Source: Mycolicibacterium boenickei (GTDB lineage: Bacteria; Actinomycetota; Actinomycetes; Mycobacteriales; Mycobacteriaceae). Taken from it: a stretch of 64,000 nucleotides of DNA. Position numbers and translations under genes: made by a program. The notes under the pieces are model-generated. The model searched no databases and was not told the DNA's origin. It saw only the letters and a program-made list of their open reading frames with translations. The stretch spans positions 3,224,001 to 3,288,000 of the forward strand of contig NZ_AP022579.1 of NCBI RefSeq assembly GCF_010731295.1, written 5' to 3'. Below, in pieces: positions 16,707 to 26,750 of the stretch; the first letter of the stretch is position 1, and every line of letters starts with the position of its first letter.

Positions 16707-16836
16707 CGCCCCCGGCCCCAGCGGCCTCCATGGCATCCTCCAGCTGGCCGAGTCCGCGTTCGGTGAGCGCGATGACGATGGCTTCCTTGGTCTTGAACTG
16801 GTGGTAGACAGCGGCTTTCGTGACACCGATCGTAGC
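16703..16836 (-). pseudogene. Relic of a TetR-family regulator (helix-turn-helix only)
   Basis: Directly behind the dehydrogenase gene a minus-strand frame reads IGVTKAAVYHQFKTKEAIV followed by IALTERGLGQLEDAMEAAG, which is the recognition helix and first linker helices of a TetR protein. An in-frame TGA precedes it, no start codon is present, and no ligand-binding domain follows before the meaB end. It is a fragment of a lost regulator gene. Confidence 0.75.
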
Positions 16837-16839
16837 CGA

Positions 16840-18471
16840 TCAGCTCACCGACTTGCCGGTAGCTGCGGCGTATCCGCTGCGGTAGCCGAACACCATTGCC
16901 GGGCCGAGGGTGCCGCCTGCGCCGCCGTAGGCCTTACCCGTCACTCCGCCCATGGCGTTGCCCGCGGCGAACAGGCCGGGGATCGGGGCGCCATTGACGT
17001 GCAGGACCCGGCCGTCGCGGTCGGTGCGGGGGCCACCCTTGGTGCCCATCGCCCCGATCTTGACCGGCACCGCATAGAACGGCGCGGTGTCGAGCGGGCC
17101 GAGCGTCTGGCCGGCCGGGGTGGCCGCCGAGTTGTCGCCCCAGTAGCCGTCGTAGGCGCTGGATCCCCGGCCGAAATCCGGATCGATCTCGCGGGAGACG
17201 TTGTCATTCCAGCGATTCAGGGTATCGGCCAGGCCCTCGGCATCGATACCGGTCTTGGCGCCCAGCTCGGCGAGGGTGGCCGATTCGCAGAACCAGTCCG
17301 GCACCGCATCGCCCGGTTCGACGCCGAGGAAGCCGTAGCGCTGCAGGTGCACCGAGTCGAACACGATCCAGGCCGGATCGTTGGCGTAGCCGATTTTGGG
17401 GTCGAGGTACTGGAAAGCACCTGCCATCGAGTTGTATTCGCCGGCCTCGTTGAGGAAACGCTTACCTGCCCGGTTGACGATGACGCTGCGCGGCCGAGTG
17501 CGCTCCAGCCGCACGCTGCGGCTGCGCGGATGACCGTCGATGGTGTCGCCGGGGATCTGCACGATCGGAACCCACCACGCCTCACCCATATTGGCGAGAT
17601 CCGCGCCGTGCGCCATGGCCATCCGCAGTCCGTCGCCGGTGTTGTTCGGCGGGGACACGGCGCCGCGCATCGGCCCGCGCAGGTAGGCCTCGACCAGCTT
17701 GGCGTCCCATTCGAATCCGCCGGTGGCCAGCACCACGCCGCTGCGGGCACGCACGGTGATCTCTGCATCGTTGATGCTGATCCGCACCCCGGCGATGCCG
17801 TCGGCGCCGCCGATCAGCTCGAGTGCGCGGGCCTCGGTGACCGGCAGGATGCCGCGATCGAGCAGACCCCGGAGCAGCCCGGCGATCAGTGCGGTGCCGG
17901 CGACGCAGAGGTCGGCGTCGGGATCGTGGTAGACGGCGTGGATGCGGGCGCGGGTTTCCGCGTCGATCCCGACATTGCTGAAATCGGCTGGGAAAGAGGT
18001 GATCCGGTCCTTCCAGGCACCGAGCTTCGCCTGATCCACCGGGCCTGCGCTCAGTGAGCGGCCACCGCCGGGCCGTCCGCCGGGCAGTTCGGGCTTGTAG
18101 TCGGGGAAGCCCTCGGCCACGGCGAAGCGCAGCTCGCTGTGCTCCTCGACGAAATCGAGCATCGCAGGGCCGGTCCGCACGAAGGTGTCGACCAGATCGG
18201 CATCCATGTAGCCGAGCGACTGGGCCTGCAGATAGTCGATCGCGTCGGCGACCGGCAGTGGGCCGTCGGTGCTGCGGTCATGGGCCGGGATCCACACGAT
18301 GCCGCCGGAGACCGCGGTGGTGCCGCCGACCGTGGGTGCCTTCTCGTAGATCGCGACCGACGCGCCGTTGACGGACGCGGTCAGTGCCGCGGTGAGTCCG
18401 GCGCCTCCGCTGCCCAGTACGACGACGTCGACCTCGTCATCCCAATCGAATTCGGTACGGGTCACTGTCAT
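16840..18471 (-). CDS. FAD-dependent dehydrogenase, 3-ketosteroid dehydrogenase-like
   Basis: A 543-residue flavoprotein of the fumarate reductase/KstD superfamily. The dinucleotide-binding motif is VVVLGSGGAGLTAA near 17-30, with the second FAD contact TVGGTTAVSGGIVW near 47-60 and the C-terminal AAGNAMGGVTGKAYGGAGGTLGPAM. KstD relatives introduce a C=C bond next to a ring ketone. The exact substrate is unknown, and a fumarate-reductase-like or ring-dehydrogenating role is also possible. It follows the IclR gene by 6 bases on the minus strand and probably shares its transcript. Confidence 0.88.
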   Translation of the reverse strand: MTVTRTEFDWDDEVDVVVLGSGGAGLTAALTASVNGASVAIYEKAPTVGGTTAVSGGIVWIPAHDRSTDGPLPVADAIDYLQAQSLGYMDADLVDTFVRTGPAMLDFVEEHSELRFAVAEGFPDYKPELPGGRPGGGRSLSAGPVDQAKLGAWKDRITSFPADFSNVGIDAETRARIHAVYHDPDADLCVAGTALIAGLLRGLLDRGILPVTEARALELIGGADGIAGVRISINDAEITVRARSGVVLATGGFEWDAKLVEAYLRGPMRGAVSPPNNTGDGLRMAMAHGADLANMGEAWWVPIVQIPGDTIDGHPRSRSVRLERTRPRSVIVNRAGKRFLNEAGEYNSMAGAFQYLDPKIGYANDPAWIVFDSVHLQRYGFLGVEPGDAVPDWFCESATLAELGAKTGIDAEGLADTLNRWNDNVSREIDPDFGRGSSAYDGYWGDNSAATPAGQTLGPLDTAPFYAVPVKIGAMGTKGGPRTDRDGRVLHVNGAPIPGLFAAGNAMGGVTGKAYGGAGGTLGPAMVFGYRSGYAAATGKSVS

Positions 18472-18477
18472 TCCCTT

Positions 18478-19203
18478 TCAGTACAGGATCGCCGATAGTT
18501 CGTTCGCCGCTCGGACCACCGCGTCTTTGCCGCCCAGCACGACGTCTTCGCGGTGCGAGATGAGGTTGATGCAGGTGGGCGGCGACGGCAGTCGCCGGCG
18601 CACGGGCACGGCCAGACCGTAGGTGTCCGGCTCGATCTCGCCGTGGGTGATCACCCAGCCCTGTTCGCGGGTCTGGCGGACCAGCTCACGTTCGCCGGGC
18701 CGCGGCGGCATGCTCGCCAGCAGCGCCACCCCCGCCGCGCCGCGGTCGAGCGGATGGCGGCTGCCCTCGTGGAAGGACAGTTGGTAGAACACCTGCGTCG
18801 GCACGATCACCGCGACCGCCACCTGTTGGTCGCCCTCGGCGACCAACAGGGAGACCGTGCTTCCGAGTTCGTCGGCGAGGGCGCGCAGCGTCGGGACGCT
18901 GAGTGCGCGCATGTTGTTGTCGAAGGACGCCCCGAGGGCGGCCAGGCCGGCGCCGGGCCGGTAGCGGCCGTCCTCACCCTTTGTCACATAACGGAACTGG
19001 CTCAGGGTGGCCAGCAACCGGTACGCGATCGTGCGGTGGGCCCCGACGTGGTCGGCGACCTGCTGCACCGTCAACCCGGTAGGTGCCGCGGCAATGGCTG
19101 CCAGCGCGCTCAGTCCGCGCGCCAACGTCTGGGAACCGGGCGCTCCGGTGGGAGTGCCGTCGGTCTTCGATTGTGGCTGCGGCTGGGTTGCTTTGGCCGG
19201 CAT
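18478..19203 (-). CDS. IclR-family transcriptional regulator (MhpR-like position)
   Basis: A 241-residue IclR regulator: winged helix-turn-helix at about 44-68 (TVQQVADHVGAHRTIAYRLL) and a C-terminal effector domain. IclR proteins such as MhpR activate aromatic-acid operons, and this gene is divergent from mhpC-, mhpA- and mhpB-like genes, so it is the natural local regulator. The ATG at 19201-19203 is chosen because AAGGAGGGG lies just upstream; the longer frame to 19344 would run through the promoter region. It lacks the C-terminal extension of some IclR proteins but is of normal length. Confidence 0.9.
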   Translation of the reverse strand: MPAKATQPQPQSKTDGTPTGAPGSQTLARGLSALAAIAAAPTGLTVQQVADHVGAHRTIAYRLLATLSQFRYVTKGEDGRYRPGAGLAALGASFDNNMRALSVPTLRALADELGSTVSLLVAEGDQQVAVAVIVPTQVFYQLSFHEGSRHPLDRGAAGVALLASMPPRPGERELVRQTREQGWVITHGEIEPDTYGLAVPVRRRLPSPPTCINLISHREDVVLGGKDAVVRAANELSAILY

Positions 19204-19297
19204 CGCGCCCCTCCTTGACAGATAGCACCGCGAGAGTGATGCTCTGATAATAATGCACGCAGATGTGCGATATATGAGCAAAGTGCTTACAAATTTG

Positions 19298-19312
19298 GAG
19301 AATAGCATTCTC
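19298..19312. promoter_or_regulatory. Operator palindrome GAGAATAGCATTCTC
   Basis: Perfect arms, extended to 17 bp by flanking G and C (19297-19313). It lies 22 bp before the ATG of the mhpC-like gene, between it and the IclR gene, so the ring-cleavage operon would answer both to IclR and to the regulator of the shared palindrome. Confidence 0.75.
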
Positions 19313-19333
19313 CCTACCTCCGGAGAGGGGAAC

Positions 19334-20248
19334 ATGACAAGCACTGCCGCCGGGCCGGCATCCGGTTCCGTTTCGGCTACCGAGCACGAGAGTGTCTGGG
19401 CGGACCTGCAGGGCGTCGCGTTCTCGCAGGGTTACCTCGACGTGGGTGGCGTCCGCACCCGTTACCTGCATGCCGGCGACCCGAAGCTGCCTGCGCTGGT
19501 TCTGCTGCACGGATCGGGCGGGCATGCCGAGGCCTACGTGCGCAACCTGGAATCTCATGCCGAGCACTTCTCGACCTGGTCGATCGACATGCTCGGGCAC
19601 GGCTACACCGACAAGCCCGGCCATCCGCTGGAGGTCGCGCACTACGTCGATCACCTGATCGGGTTCCTCGACACGATCGGTGCGCAACGCGCGCACATCT
19701 CGGGTGAGTCGCTGGGCGGTTGGGTGGCCGCCCGGGCCGCCGCCGATCACCCGGACCGCGTCGAGAAGCTGGTCCTCAACACCGCCGGTGGTTCGCAGGC
19801 CGACCCCGAGGTGATGAAGCGGATCATCACGCTGTCGATGGCGGCTGCGGAGAACCCGAGCTGGGAGACCGTGCAGGCCCGGATCAAGTGGTTGATGGCC
19901 GATAAGACAAGGGATTACGACGACATCGTGGCGAGCCGCCAGGCGGTGTACCGCCAGCCCGGTTTCGTCGCCGCGATGAGCGACATCATGGCCCTGCAGG
20001 ATCCGGAGATCCGTGCACGGAACCTGCTGGGGGAGAAGGAGTACGGGTCGATCACCGCGCCGACGCTGGTGTTGTGGACCAGTGACGACCCGACTGCCGA
20101 CGTCAGTGAGGGCCGGCGGATCGCCTCGATGATCCCCCGCGCCCGGTTCGAGGTGATGCCCGATTGCGGGCACTGGCCGCAGTACGAAGACCCCGAGACC
20201 TTCAACCGGCTGCACCTGGACTTCCTGTTAGGGCGCGAACGTGGCTGA
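19334..20248 (+). CDS. Alpha/beta hydrolase, meta-cleavage product hydrolase-like (MhpC type)
   Basis: A 304-residue alpha/beta hydrolase. The triad is visible: nucleophile Ser in GESLGGW, acid Asp in TSDDPTA and His in [10 protein letters not shown], plus the oxyanion stretch LLHGSGG. The [13 protein letters not shown] ending resembles MhpC, which hydrolyses the C-C bond of the ring-cleavage product of MhpB. The ATG at 19334 follows GGAGAGGGG and is preferred to the upstream in-frame ATG at 19253. First gene of an operon of at least ten genes; it overlaps mhpA by 8 bases. Confidence 0.88.
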   Translation: MTSTAAGPASGSVSATEHESVWADLQGVAFSQGYLDVGGVRTRYLHAGDPKLPALVLLHGSGGHAEAYVRNLESHAEHFSTWSIDMLGHGYTDKPGHPLEVAHYVDHLIGFLDTIGAQRAHISGESLGGWVAARAAADHPDRVEKLVLNTAGGSQADPEVMKRIITLSMAAAENPSWETVQARIKWLMADKTRDYDDIVASRQAVYRQPGFVAAMSDIMALQDPEIRARNLLGEKEYGSITAPTLVLWTSDDPTADVSEGRRIASMIPRARFEVMPDCGHWPQYEDPETFNRLHLDFLLGRERG

Positions 20249-21920
20249 CGACGTCGACGTCGTGATCGTCGGGGCCGGGCCGGTCGGCCTGACCCTGGCG
20301 AATGTTCTTGGCATCCAGGGTGTCCGAACCCTCGTGGTAGAGGAACGCGACACCCTCATCGATTACCCCCGCGGCGTCGGACTCGATGACGAATCGCTGC
20401 GCACCTTCCAGTCGATCGGTCTGGTCGAGGCGATCCTGCCGCACACGGTGCCCAATCAGATCCTGCGGTTCTACGACGGCAACCGCCGGCTGCTGGCCGA
20501 AATGGCTCCTCCGGACGCACGATTCGGCTGGCCCAAGCGCAACGGTTTCGTCCAGCCGCTCGTCGACGCGCAACTGCTCGCCGGGCTCGACCGGTTCGAG
20601 CACGTGCAGGTGGCCTGGGGTCGACGGATGGAATCGGCAGTCGAGTCCGCCGACGGAGTGACGATCGAATTCGGGCCGGACGTGCCTGCGGTGCGGGCGC
20701 GGTACGTGGTGGGCTGCGACGGCGGGCGCAGCGCCACCCGCCATTTGATGGGAGTGTCCTTCGACGGCACCACTTCATCGACCCGCTGGGTGGTGGTCGA
20801 TCTGGCCAATGACCCGCTGGGACACCCGAACAGCGAGGTCGGTGCCGACCCGGACCGGCCATACGCCTCGATCTCGATCGCGCACGGCATCCGACGGTTC
20901 GAGTTCATGATCCACGCCGACGAAACCGACGAGCAGGCCGAGGATCCCGAGTTCGTGGCGCGGCTGCTGGCTCCGTTCGTGCCGCATCCGGACAAGGTGG
21001 ACGTGATCCGTCGCCGGGTCTACACCCACCATTCCCGGATCGCGGGCAACTTCCGCAAGGGCCGGTTCATGCTGGCCGGCGACGCCGCACATCTGATGCC
21101 GGTGTGGCAGGGCCAGGGTTACAACAGCGGTATCCGGGACGCGGCCAACCTCGGCTGGAAGCTGGCCGCCGTGGTCAACGGCCAGGCCGGCGACGCACTG
21201 CTGGACAGCTACGACACCGAGCGCCGCAAGCACGCACGGGCGATGATCGACCTGTCCACGTTGGTGGGCCGGGTCATCTCGCCCACCAACCGCAAGATCG
21301 CGGTGCTGCGCGACAAGCTGATTCGCGGCGCCTCGGTGGTTCCGGCACTCAAGCGCTACGTGCTGGAGATGCGGTTCAAGCCGATGCCGCGCTACGACCA
21401 GGGGGCGGTCTACCACGCCAAGCCGCCTGCACCCGATGCACCTGTGGGCACGTTGTTCATCCAGCCGCGCGTGGACACCCGCGAGCAGTCGAATGTCCTG
21501 CTCGACGATGTGATCGGGCTGAACTTCGCGGTGCTGTGCTGGAACAACAACCCGCGTGCATTGCTCGGGGAGCAGGCGTATACGCGCTGGAAAGCTCTGG
21601 GAGCCAAGTTCATTGCTGCTCGGCCGCAGACCCAGTTGTTCTGGACCGGGCACGACGCCGACCACGATGACGGCTCCGTGGTGATCGTCGGCGACCGCAC
21701 GGGCGCGCTCAAGTCCTGGTTCGACGTGCACGCCGAATCCGTGCTCGTGCTGCGCCCGGACCGCTGCATCGCCGGGGCCGACATCGCGCAGCGTGCCCCG
21801 GAACTGAGCGATGCCTTGTTCGACGTGCTGCATGTGGTGGAAGGAGGAGTGAACGGTGCCAGTAGCCCTGTGCTGTATGTCCCACAGCCCACTGCTGAAT
21901 CTTCCGGGACCGTCGGCTGA
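20241..21920 (+). CDS. mhpA: MhpA-like FAD monooxygenase, 3-(3-hydroxyphenyl)propionate hydroxylase family
   Basis: A 559-residue flavin-dependent aromatic hydroxylase, close to the 554 residues of E. coli MhpA. Landmarks are the FAD motif [13 protein letters not shown] at 8-20, the DG-type motif [10 protein letters not shown] near 160 and [14 protein letters not shown] near 279. MhpA adds an ortho hydroxyl to a phenol using NADH and O2, creating the catechol that MhpB cleaves. GTG start at 20241. Its last 65 bases overlap the start of the next gene, an unusually long overlap. The natural substrate may be larger than hydroxyphenylpropionate given the neighbours. Confidence 0.9.
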   Translation: MADDVDVVIVGAGPVGLTLANVLGIQGVRTLVVEERDTLIDYPRGVGLDDESLRTFQSIGLVEAILPHTVPNQILRFYDGNRRLLAEMAPPDARFGWPKRNGFVQPLVDAQLLAGLDRFEHVQVAWGRRMESAVESADGVTIEFGPDVPAVRARYVVGCDGGRSATRHLMGVSFDGTTSSTRWVVVDLANDPLGHPNSEVGADPDRPYASISIAHGIRRFEFMIHADETDEQAEDPEFVARLLAPFVPHPDKVDVIRRRVYTHHSRIAGNFRKGRFMLAGDAAHLMPVWQGQGYNSGIRDAANLGWKLAAVVNGQAGDALLDSYDTERRKHARAMIDLSTLVGRVISPTNRKIAVLRDKLIRGASVVPALKRYVLEMRFKPMPRYDQGAVYHAKPPAPDAPVGTLFIQPRVDTREQSNVLLDDVIGLNFAVLCWNNNPRALLGEQAYTRWKALGAKFIAARPQTQLFWTGHDADHDDGSVVIVGDRTGALKSWFDVHAESVLVLRPDRCIAGADIAQRAPELSDALFDVLHVVEGGVNGASSPVLYVPQPTAESSGTVG

Positions 21921-22800
21921 TCTCCTCGACGAGATCGGCTCGGCCCTCGCCGCTGCTCGGTCCTTCGTGGCCGACTACGACCCCGAACTGGTCGTCACCT
22001 TCTCGCCCGACCACTACAACGGATTCTTCTACCGGCTGATGCCGCCCTTCTGCATCGGCACCGCCGCGGCGGGAGTGGGGGATTACGGGACGTACGAGGG
22101 CGCGCTCAACGTGGCCGGCGACATCGCCCAGCAGTGTGCGGAGGCAGTGTGGGAATCCGGTGTGGACGTGGCCGTTTCGACGAGCATGGAGGTCGACCAC
22201 GGCACCGTGCAGCCGCTGCAGGAGTTGTTCGGCGACGCGACCGCGCGTCCCATCCTGCCGATCTTCATCAATTCCGTTGCCACTCCGCTGGGGCCGCTGG
22301 CGCGGTCCCGCGCACTCGGAGCGGCCGTCGGTGCCTTCCTGTCGACCCTCGACAAGCGGGTGTTGGTGCTGGGGTCCGGTGGGCTCTCACATGACCCACC
22401 GGTGCCAACACTGGCCACTGCACCGCCGGCGGCGCTGGACCGGATCGTGCACGGGGTCCCGATGACCGCCGAGCAGCGCATGGCCCGGCAGACCGCGGTG
22501 AGCCAGGCCGCGCACGACTTCGCCCACGGTGACAGTGCGCTGCGGCCGCTGAATCCCGAGTGGGACCACAGCCTGCTGGAGATCTTCGACGAGGGCCGGC
22601 TCGCTGATCTGGACAGCTGGTCCAACACCTTCATCGCCACCGAAGGGGGCAACTCGGCACACGAGATCCGCACCTGGGTGGCTGCTTTCGCGGCTCTGGG
22701 AGCCAACGGGCCGTACCGGACCGGAAACCATTTCTACCGGGCGGCACCGGAATTGATCGCAGGATTCGCAATCAGGACGGCGGTAGGAATCGCAGCATGA
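21856..22800 (+). CDS. mhpB: Extradiol ring-cleavage dioxygenase, MhpB type (class III, LigB fold)
   Basis: At 314 residues it has the same length as E. coli MhpB and clear similarity throughout (MSHSPL near the start, [17 protein letters not shown]). His115 in EVDHG and His179 in GGLSHDPP fall at the same numbers as the two catalytic His of E. coli MhpB. The enzyme uses Fe(II) to cleave a 2,3-dihydroxyphenyl ring next to the side chain. The GTG at 21856 has an excellent AAGGAGGAG upstream, so the start is firm despite lying inside mhpA. It is followed by a KstD-like dehydrogenase with ATGA overlap; hydratase and aldolase genes (mhpD, mhpE) are not present. Confidence 0.95.
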   Translation: MPVALCCMSHSPLLNLPGPSADLLDEIGSALAAARSFVADYDPELVVTFSPDHYNGFFYRLMPPFCIGTAAAGVGDYGTYEGALNVAGDIAQQCAEAVWESGVDVAVSTSMEVDHGTVQPLQELFGDATARPILPIFINSVATPLGPLARSRALGAAVGAFLSTLDKRVLVLGSGGLSHDPPVPTLATAPPAALDRIVHGVPMTAEQRMARQTAVSQAAHDFAHGDSALRPLNPEWDHSLLEIFDEGRLADLDSWSNTFIATEGGNSAHEIRTWVAAFAALGANGPYRTGNHFYRAAPELIAGFAIRTAVGIAA

Positions 22801-24587
22801 CTTCAGACAGCTTTACGTTCGACGAAACGGTCGACGTGCTCGTCGTCGGTTCCGGCGGCGGCGGAATGACAGCGGCGTTGGCCGCCGATGCCGCCGGTCT
22901 CGACACCCTCGTGGTCGAAAAGTCTTCCCACTTCGGCGGTTCCACAGCGCTCTCGGGCGGCGGAATCTGGGTGCCAGGGGCACCGTCGCAGCGCCGGGCC
23001 GGCTACGTCCCCTCCCCGGACGGGGTGTTCGACTATCTCAAGCAGATCACCGACGGCACCGTCAGCGACGCCCGCCTGCGCAAGTACGTCGAGGCCGCGC
23101 CGGAGATGATGGATTTCCTCGAGCACAACAGCGATTGGTTCGAGTTCGTCTGGAAGCCGGGCTACGCCGACTACTACCCGGAGCTCCCGGGCGGCTCGGC
23201 CCAGGGCAGTACCATCAACGTCCCGGCCATCGACCTGCGCAAACTCGGTGAGCACGAACAGGAGTTACTCGCTCCGCTGGCCCTGGCGCCCAAGGGAATC
23301 TGGTTCGCCCCCAAAGACCTTCGACTCTTCTATCAGATCCGGCAGAACTGGCACGGCAAGGCCGTGCTGCTGAAGCTGATCTGGCGGATGGTGCGGGCCC
23401 GGGTGTTCGGTGACCGGATGGCCGCCATCGGCCAGTCGCTGGCCGCCCGGATGCGGTTGGCGCTCAAGCAGCACGACATCCCGCTGTGGCTGGATGCGCC
23501 GATGACCTCGCTGATCACCGGGCCGGACGGTGCGGTGCTCGGCGCCGTCGTCGAACGGGACGGGCGCGCGGTGAGGATCCGGGCCACGGGTGGCGTGATC
23601 CTGGCCTCCGGCGGATTCGACCACGACATGGCGTGGCGTAAGGAGCACCTGCCGGTGCTCGAGAAGGACTGGAGCTTCGGAAATCCCGCGGCCACCGGCG
23701 ACGGCATCCGGGCCGGTGAAAAGGTGGGGGGCGCCACCGAGCTGCTCGATGAGGCCTGGTGGTTCCCGGCGATCTGCTGGCCCGACGGCCGGCTGCAGTT
23801 CATGCTGAACGAGCGGATGATGCCGTCGCAGTTCGTCGTCAACGGCGAGGGTAAGCGGTTCATCAACGAGGCTGCGCCCTACATGGACTTCGCCCACGCC
23901 ATGATCAAGGGCCAGGAATCCGGTGTCGACCACATCCCGTGCTGGCTCGTCACCGATATCGACTCGTTCCACCGCTACGTGGTGGCCGGGCACCTGCCCA
24001 TCCCGAAGATTCCGTTCGCGCCGGTGCCCACCGGACGCAAGGTGCCTCGGGCCTGGCTGGATTCGGGTGTCGTGGTGGAAGCACACAGCTGGGACGAGCT
24101 GGCCGGAAAGATCGGAGTGCCCGCGCAGAACCTGCGCGCCACCGCCGAGCGGTTCAACCAGCTGGCACACGGCGGTCACGACGACGACTTCAACCGCGGC
24201 GACAGCGCATACGACAACTACTACGGGGACCCGACCCTGCCGAACCCCAATCTGCGTCCGCTCGGCAAGCCGCCGTACTACGCGTTCCAGATCATCCTCG
24301 GCGACCTGGGCACCTCGGGCGGCCTGCGCACCGACGAGCACGCCCGGGTGCTCCGCTCCGATGAGTCCACCGTGGCCGGTCTCTACGCGGTGGGCAACGT
24401 CTCGGCGGCGGTCATGGGCCGCAGTTACGCCGGTGCGGGCGCGACCATCGGGCCGGCGATGACCTTCGGGTATGTGGCGGCCAGGCACATCGCACAGGCC
24501 CAACATGCTGTCGCACAAGCAGTTACACCAGCCGCCAACCAACCGATCCAGGACACCGTCAGCAACCCCTCAGGAGGAAACCGATGA
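22797..24587 (+). CDS. FAD-dependent dehydrogenase, 3-ketosteroid dehydrogenase-like
   Basis: A 596-residue flavoprotein of the KstD/fumarate reductase superfamily, longer than the paralogue at 16840-18471. N-terminal FAD motif [18 protein letters not shown] near 13-30, [15 protein letters not shown] near 45-59, and C-terminal [24 protein letters not shown]. Predicted to desaturate a ring ketone. Placed straight after mhpB with a 4-base overlap, it could turn a cyclohexenone-type ring into the phenol used by MhpA, as KstD does for steroid ring A (inference). Confidence 0.88.
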   Translation: MTSDSFTFDETVDVLVVGSGGGGMTAALAADAAGLDTLVVEKSSHFGGSTALSGGGIWVPGAPSQRRAGYVPSPDGVFDYLKQITDGTVSDARLRKYVEAAPEMMDFLEHNSDWFEFVWKPGYADYYPELPGGSAQGSTINVPAIDLRKLGEHEQELLAPLALAPKGIWFAPKDLRLFYQIRQNWHGKAVLLKLIWRMVRARVFGDRMAAIGQSLAARMRLALKQHDIPLWLDAPMTSLITGPDGAVLGAVVERDGRAVRIRATGGVILASGGFDHDMAWRKEHLPVLEKDWSFGNPAATGDGIRAGEKVGGATELLDEAWWFPAICWPDGRLQFMLNERMMPSQFVVNGEGKRFINEAAPYMDFAHAMIKGQESGVDHIPCWLVTDIDSFHRYVVAGHLPIPKIPFAPVPTGRKVPRAWLDSGVVVEAHSWDELAGKIGVPAQNLRATAERFNQLAHGGHDDDFNRGDSAYDNYYGDPTLPNPNLRPLGKPPYYAFQIILGDLGTSGGLRTDEHARVLRSDESTVAGLYAVGNVSAAVMGRSYAGAGATIGPAMTFGYVAARHIAQAQHAVAQAVTPAANQPIQDTVSNPSGGNR

Positions 24588-25891
24588 AGATTTCGCTGTT
24601 CTACGAGTTCCCACTGCCCCGGCCGTGGTCGGAGGATGACGAACATCAACTGTTCCAGCACGGCCTGACCGAGGTGGAGGCCGCTGACAAGGCCGGTTTC
24701 TCCACCGTCTGGCTCACCGAGCACCACTTCCTCGAGGAGTACTGCCACTCCACCGCGCCGGAGATGTTCCTGGCCGCGGCCAGCCAGCGGACCAAGAACA
24801 TTCGGCTGGGTTTCGGCGTCATGCACCTGCCGCCGCCGATCAACCACCCGGCCCGCATCGCCGAGCGCGTCGCCACGCTGGACCACCTGTCCAACGGGCG
24901 GGTCGAGTTCGGCACCGGTGAAGGATCCTCGGTCGCCGAGCTCGGCGGCTTCGACATCGACCCGGCGGACAAGCGCACGATGTGGGAAGAAGCCCTTGAG
25001 GTTTCGATCCGCTGTATGACCGAGGCGCCGTTCACCGGCTTCAAGGGCGAGCACGTCGAGATGCCTGCGCGCAATGTGATCCCCAAGCCGCTGCAGAAGC
25101 CGCACCCGCCCGTCTGGGTCGCGTGCACCCGCCCGTCGTCGGTGCAGATGGCCGCGCAGAAGGCCATCGGCGCGTTGAGCTTCGCCTACACCGGCCCCGA
25201 GGCGCTCAAGGAGCGGGTCGACGGGTACTACAAAGAATTCGAAGAGCAGGGCGCGCCGATCACGCCGGCGATCAACCCCAACATCCTGGCCATCGGCGGT
25301 GACCTGTCGATGATGGTGGCGAAGTCCGACGACGAGGCACTCAAGCGCCTTGGCATCGGCGGCGGTTTCTTCTCGTTCGGGATCATGCACTACTACCTGA
25401 CCGGCATGCACACCCCCGGCCGCACCAAGGTGTGGGAACGGTACGAGGAGGCGGTCAAGGAGGATCCGACGCTGGCCTACGGTCCCGGCCGTGGCGCCAT
25501 CGGTTCGCCCGACACCGTGCGGGAATTCCTGCGTGCCTACGAGGCGAGCGGGGTCGACGAGATCATCCTGCTGCTCAACCCCCGCAGCCACGAGGGCACC
25601 ATGGAGTCCATCGAGATCATGGGCAAGGAGATCCTGCCCGAGTTCATCGAGCGGGACGCGAAGGCGGTGGCGGACAAGGCCAAGCGTCTTGAGCCGGTGA
25701 TCGAGAAGGTGGAATCGCGTCGCCGTCCGTCGGACGCCCCGCTGTTCGACGAGACCTACGCGTTCGGCGGCCTGCCCACCGGCCGTGACAAGTTCACCGC
25801 CGGTGAGATTCCCGAGGCCATGGCCGAGATCAACGAGGGCCGGGTCAAGGCGGCCCAGGCCGAGAAGGCCGCCCGGGAAACTTCGGGTTAG
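24584..25891 (+). CDS. LLM-class flavin-dependent oxidoreductase
   Basis: A 435-residue luciferase-like protein with the bacterial-luciferase N-terminal pattern ([59 protein letters not shown] split over 70-110). LLM enzymes oxygenate or reduce substrates with FMNH2 or F420. The NAD(P)H:FMN reductase-like gene at 27756 in the same operon would fit an FMNH2-dependent monooxygenase, but that pairing is inference. The ATG overlaps the previous stop and has AGGAGGAAA upstream. Confidence 0.88.
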   Translation: MKISLFYEFPLPRPWSEDDEHQLFQHGLTEVEAADKAGFSTVWLTEHHFLEEYCHSTAPEMFLAAASQRTKNIRLGFGVMHLPPPINHPARIAERVATLDHLSNGRVEFGTGEGSSVAELGGFDIDPADKRTMWEEALEVSIRCMTEAPFTGFKGEHVEMPARNVIPKPLQKPHPPVWVACTRPSSVQMAAQKAIGALSFAYTGPEALKERVDGYYKEFEEQGAPITPAINPNILAIGGDLSMMVAKSDDEALKRLGIGGGFFSFGIMHYYLTGMHTPGRTKVWERYEEAVKEDPTLAYGPGRGAIGSPDTVREFLRAYEASGVDEIILLLNPRSHEGTMESIEIMGKEILPEFIERDAKAVADKAKRLEPVIEKVESRRRPSDAPLFDETYAFGGLPTGRDKFTAGEIPEAMAEINEGRVKAAQAEKAARETSG

Positions 25892-25905
25892 GCGGAGCCG
25901 CACAC

Positions 25906-26748
25906 GTGACCGCACTGAGCGAGCTGGTGCGCTACGACGGCAAACACGTCGTGGTCACCGGCTGCGGATCGGGCATCGGCGCCGAGGTCGCCCGGACACT
26001 GGGTGAGCTCGGCGCCCGGGTGACGGGCCTGGACATCCGGCCACCTGATCGTCTGCCCGATGAGTTCATCGAACTCGACCTGGCCGACCAGGAGTCCGTC
26101 GACCGCGCTGCCGGCGCGATCGCCGGCCCGGTGGACGCCCTGTTCAACGTGGCAGGCGTGTCCTCGGGGATCGGCAATCCACTGCTGGTGGTGCGGATCA
26201 ACTTCCTGGGTACGCGGCAATTCACCGAGGCGGTGGAGCACCGCATCGGTGCGGGCGGGTCGATCACCTCGGTGTCGTCGCTGGCAGCGTCGGGATACCG
26301 GGAAAACCGGTCCACCACAGCGGGGTTGATCCGCACCCGGTCGGTCGACGAGGGGTTGCAGTGGTGCGCCGACCATCCCGAGGCGCTGGCCGACGGCGGC
26401 TACCGGTTGTCCAAGGAGGCGACGATTCTCTACGGGATGCGCCGCGTCACCGAACTCGGCGCCCGCGGGATCCGGATCAACTGCACCGCACCGGGGGTGA
26501 CCGATACGCCGATCCTGGACCAGTTGCGGTCGGCCTATGGTCAGCAGTACCTCGATGCGTTCACCACCCCGCTGGGCCGTAACTCCGAGGCCGCCGAACA
26601 GGCGTCACTGCTGGCGTTCTTGGGCAGCCCGGCCGCCAGTTATGTGACCGGGCAGGTTATTTGGGCCGATGGTGGCATTCTGGCCCGGTGCGAGGCGGCT
26701 GCGGTCGATGCTATAGAGGGCACCGACGAAGCTGACCAGAGGAGCTGA
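25906..26748 (+). CDS. SDR, coniferyl-alcohol / 3-alpha-hydroxysteroid dehydrogenase-like
   Basis: A 280-residue SDR with GCGSGIG as cofactor motif, a shortened NNAG region (FNVAGV), and a catalytic Tyr-Lys in YRLSKEA. The long insertion between SVSSLAASGYRENR and the catalytic Tyr is typical of 3-alpha-hydroxysteroid dehydrogenase/carbonyl reductase and coniferyl-alcohol dehydrogenase relatives. Starts at GTG 25906, 14 bases after the LLM gene. It probably oxidises a secondary alcohol on the ring substrate. Confidence 0.87.
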   Translation: MTALSELVRYDGKHVVVTGCGSGIGAEVARTLGELGARVTGLDIRPPDRLPDEFIELDLADQESVDRAAGAIAGPVDALFNVAGVSSGIGNPLLVVRINFLGTRQFTEAVEHRIGAGGSITSVSSLAASGYRENRSTTAGLIRTRSVDEGLQWCADHPEALADGGYRLSKEATILYGMRRVTELGARGIRINCTAPGVTDTPILDQLRSAYGQQYLDAFTTPLGRNSEAAEQASLLAFLGSPAASYVTGQVIWADGGILARCEAAAVDAIEGTDEADQRS

Positions 26749-26750
26749 GA

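Noticed and set aside
16468..16731. Minus-strand 87-codon frame as a complete gene
   Set aside because: Only its first residues belong to the TetR relic; the rest is antisense to meaB. Better described as a pseudogene fragment at 16703-16836.
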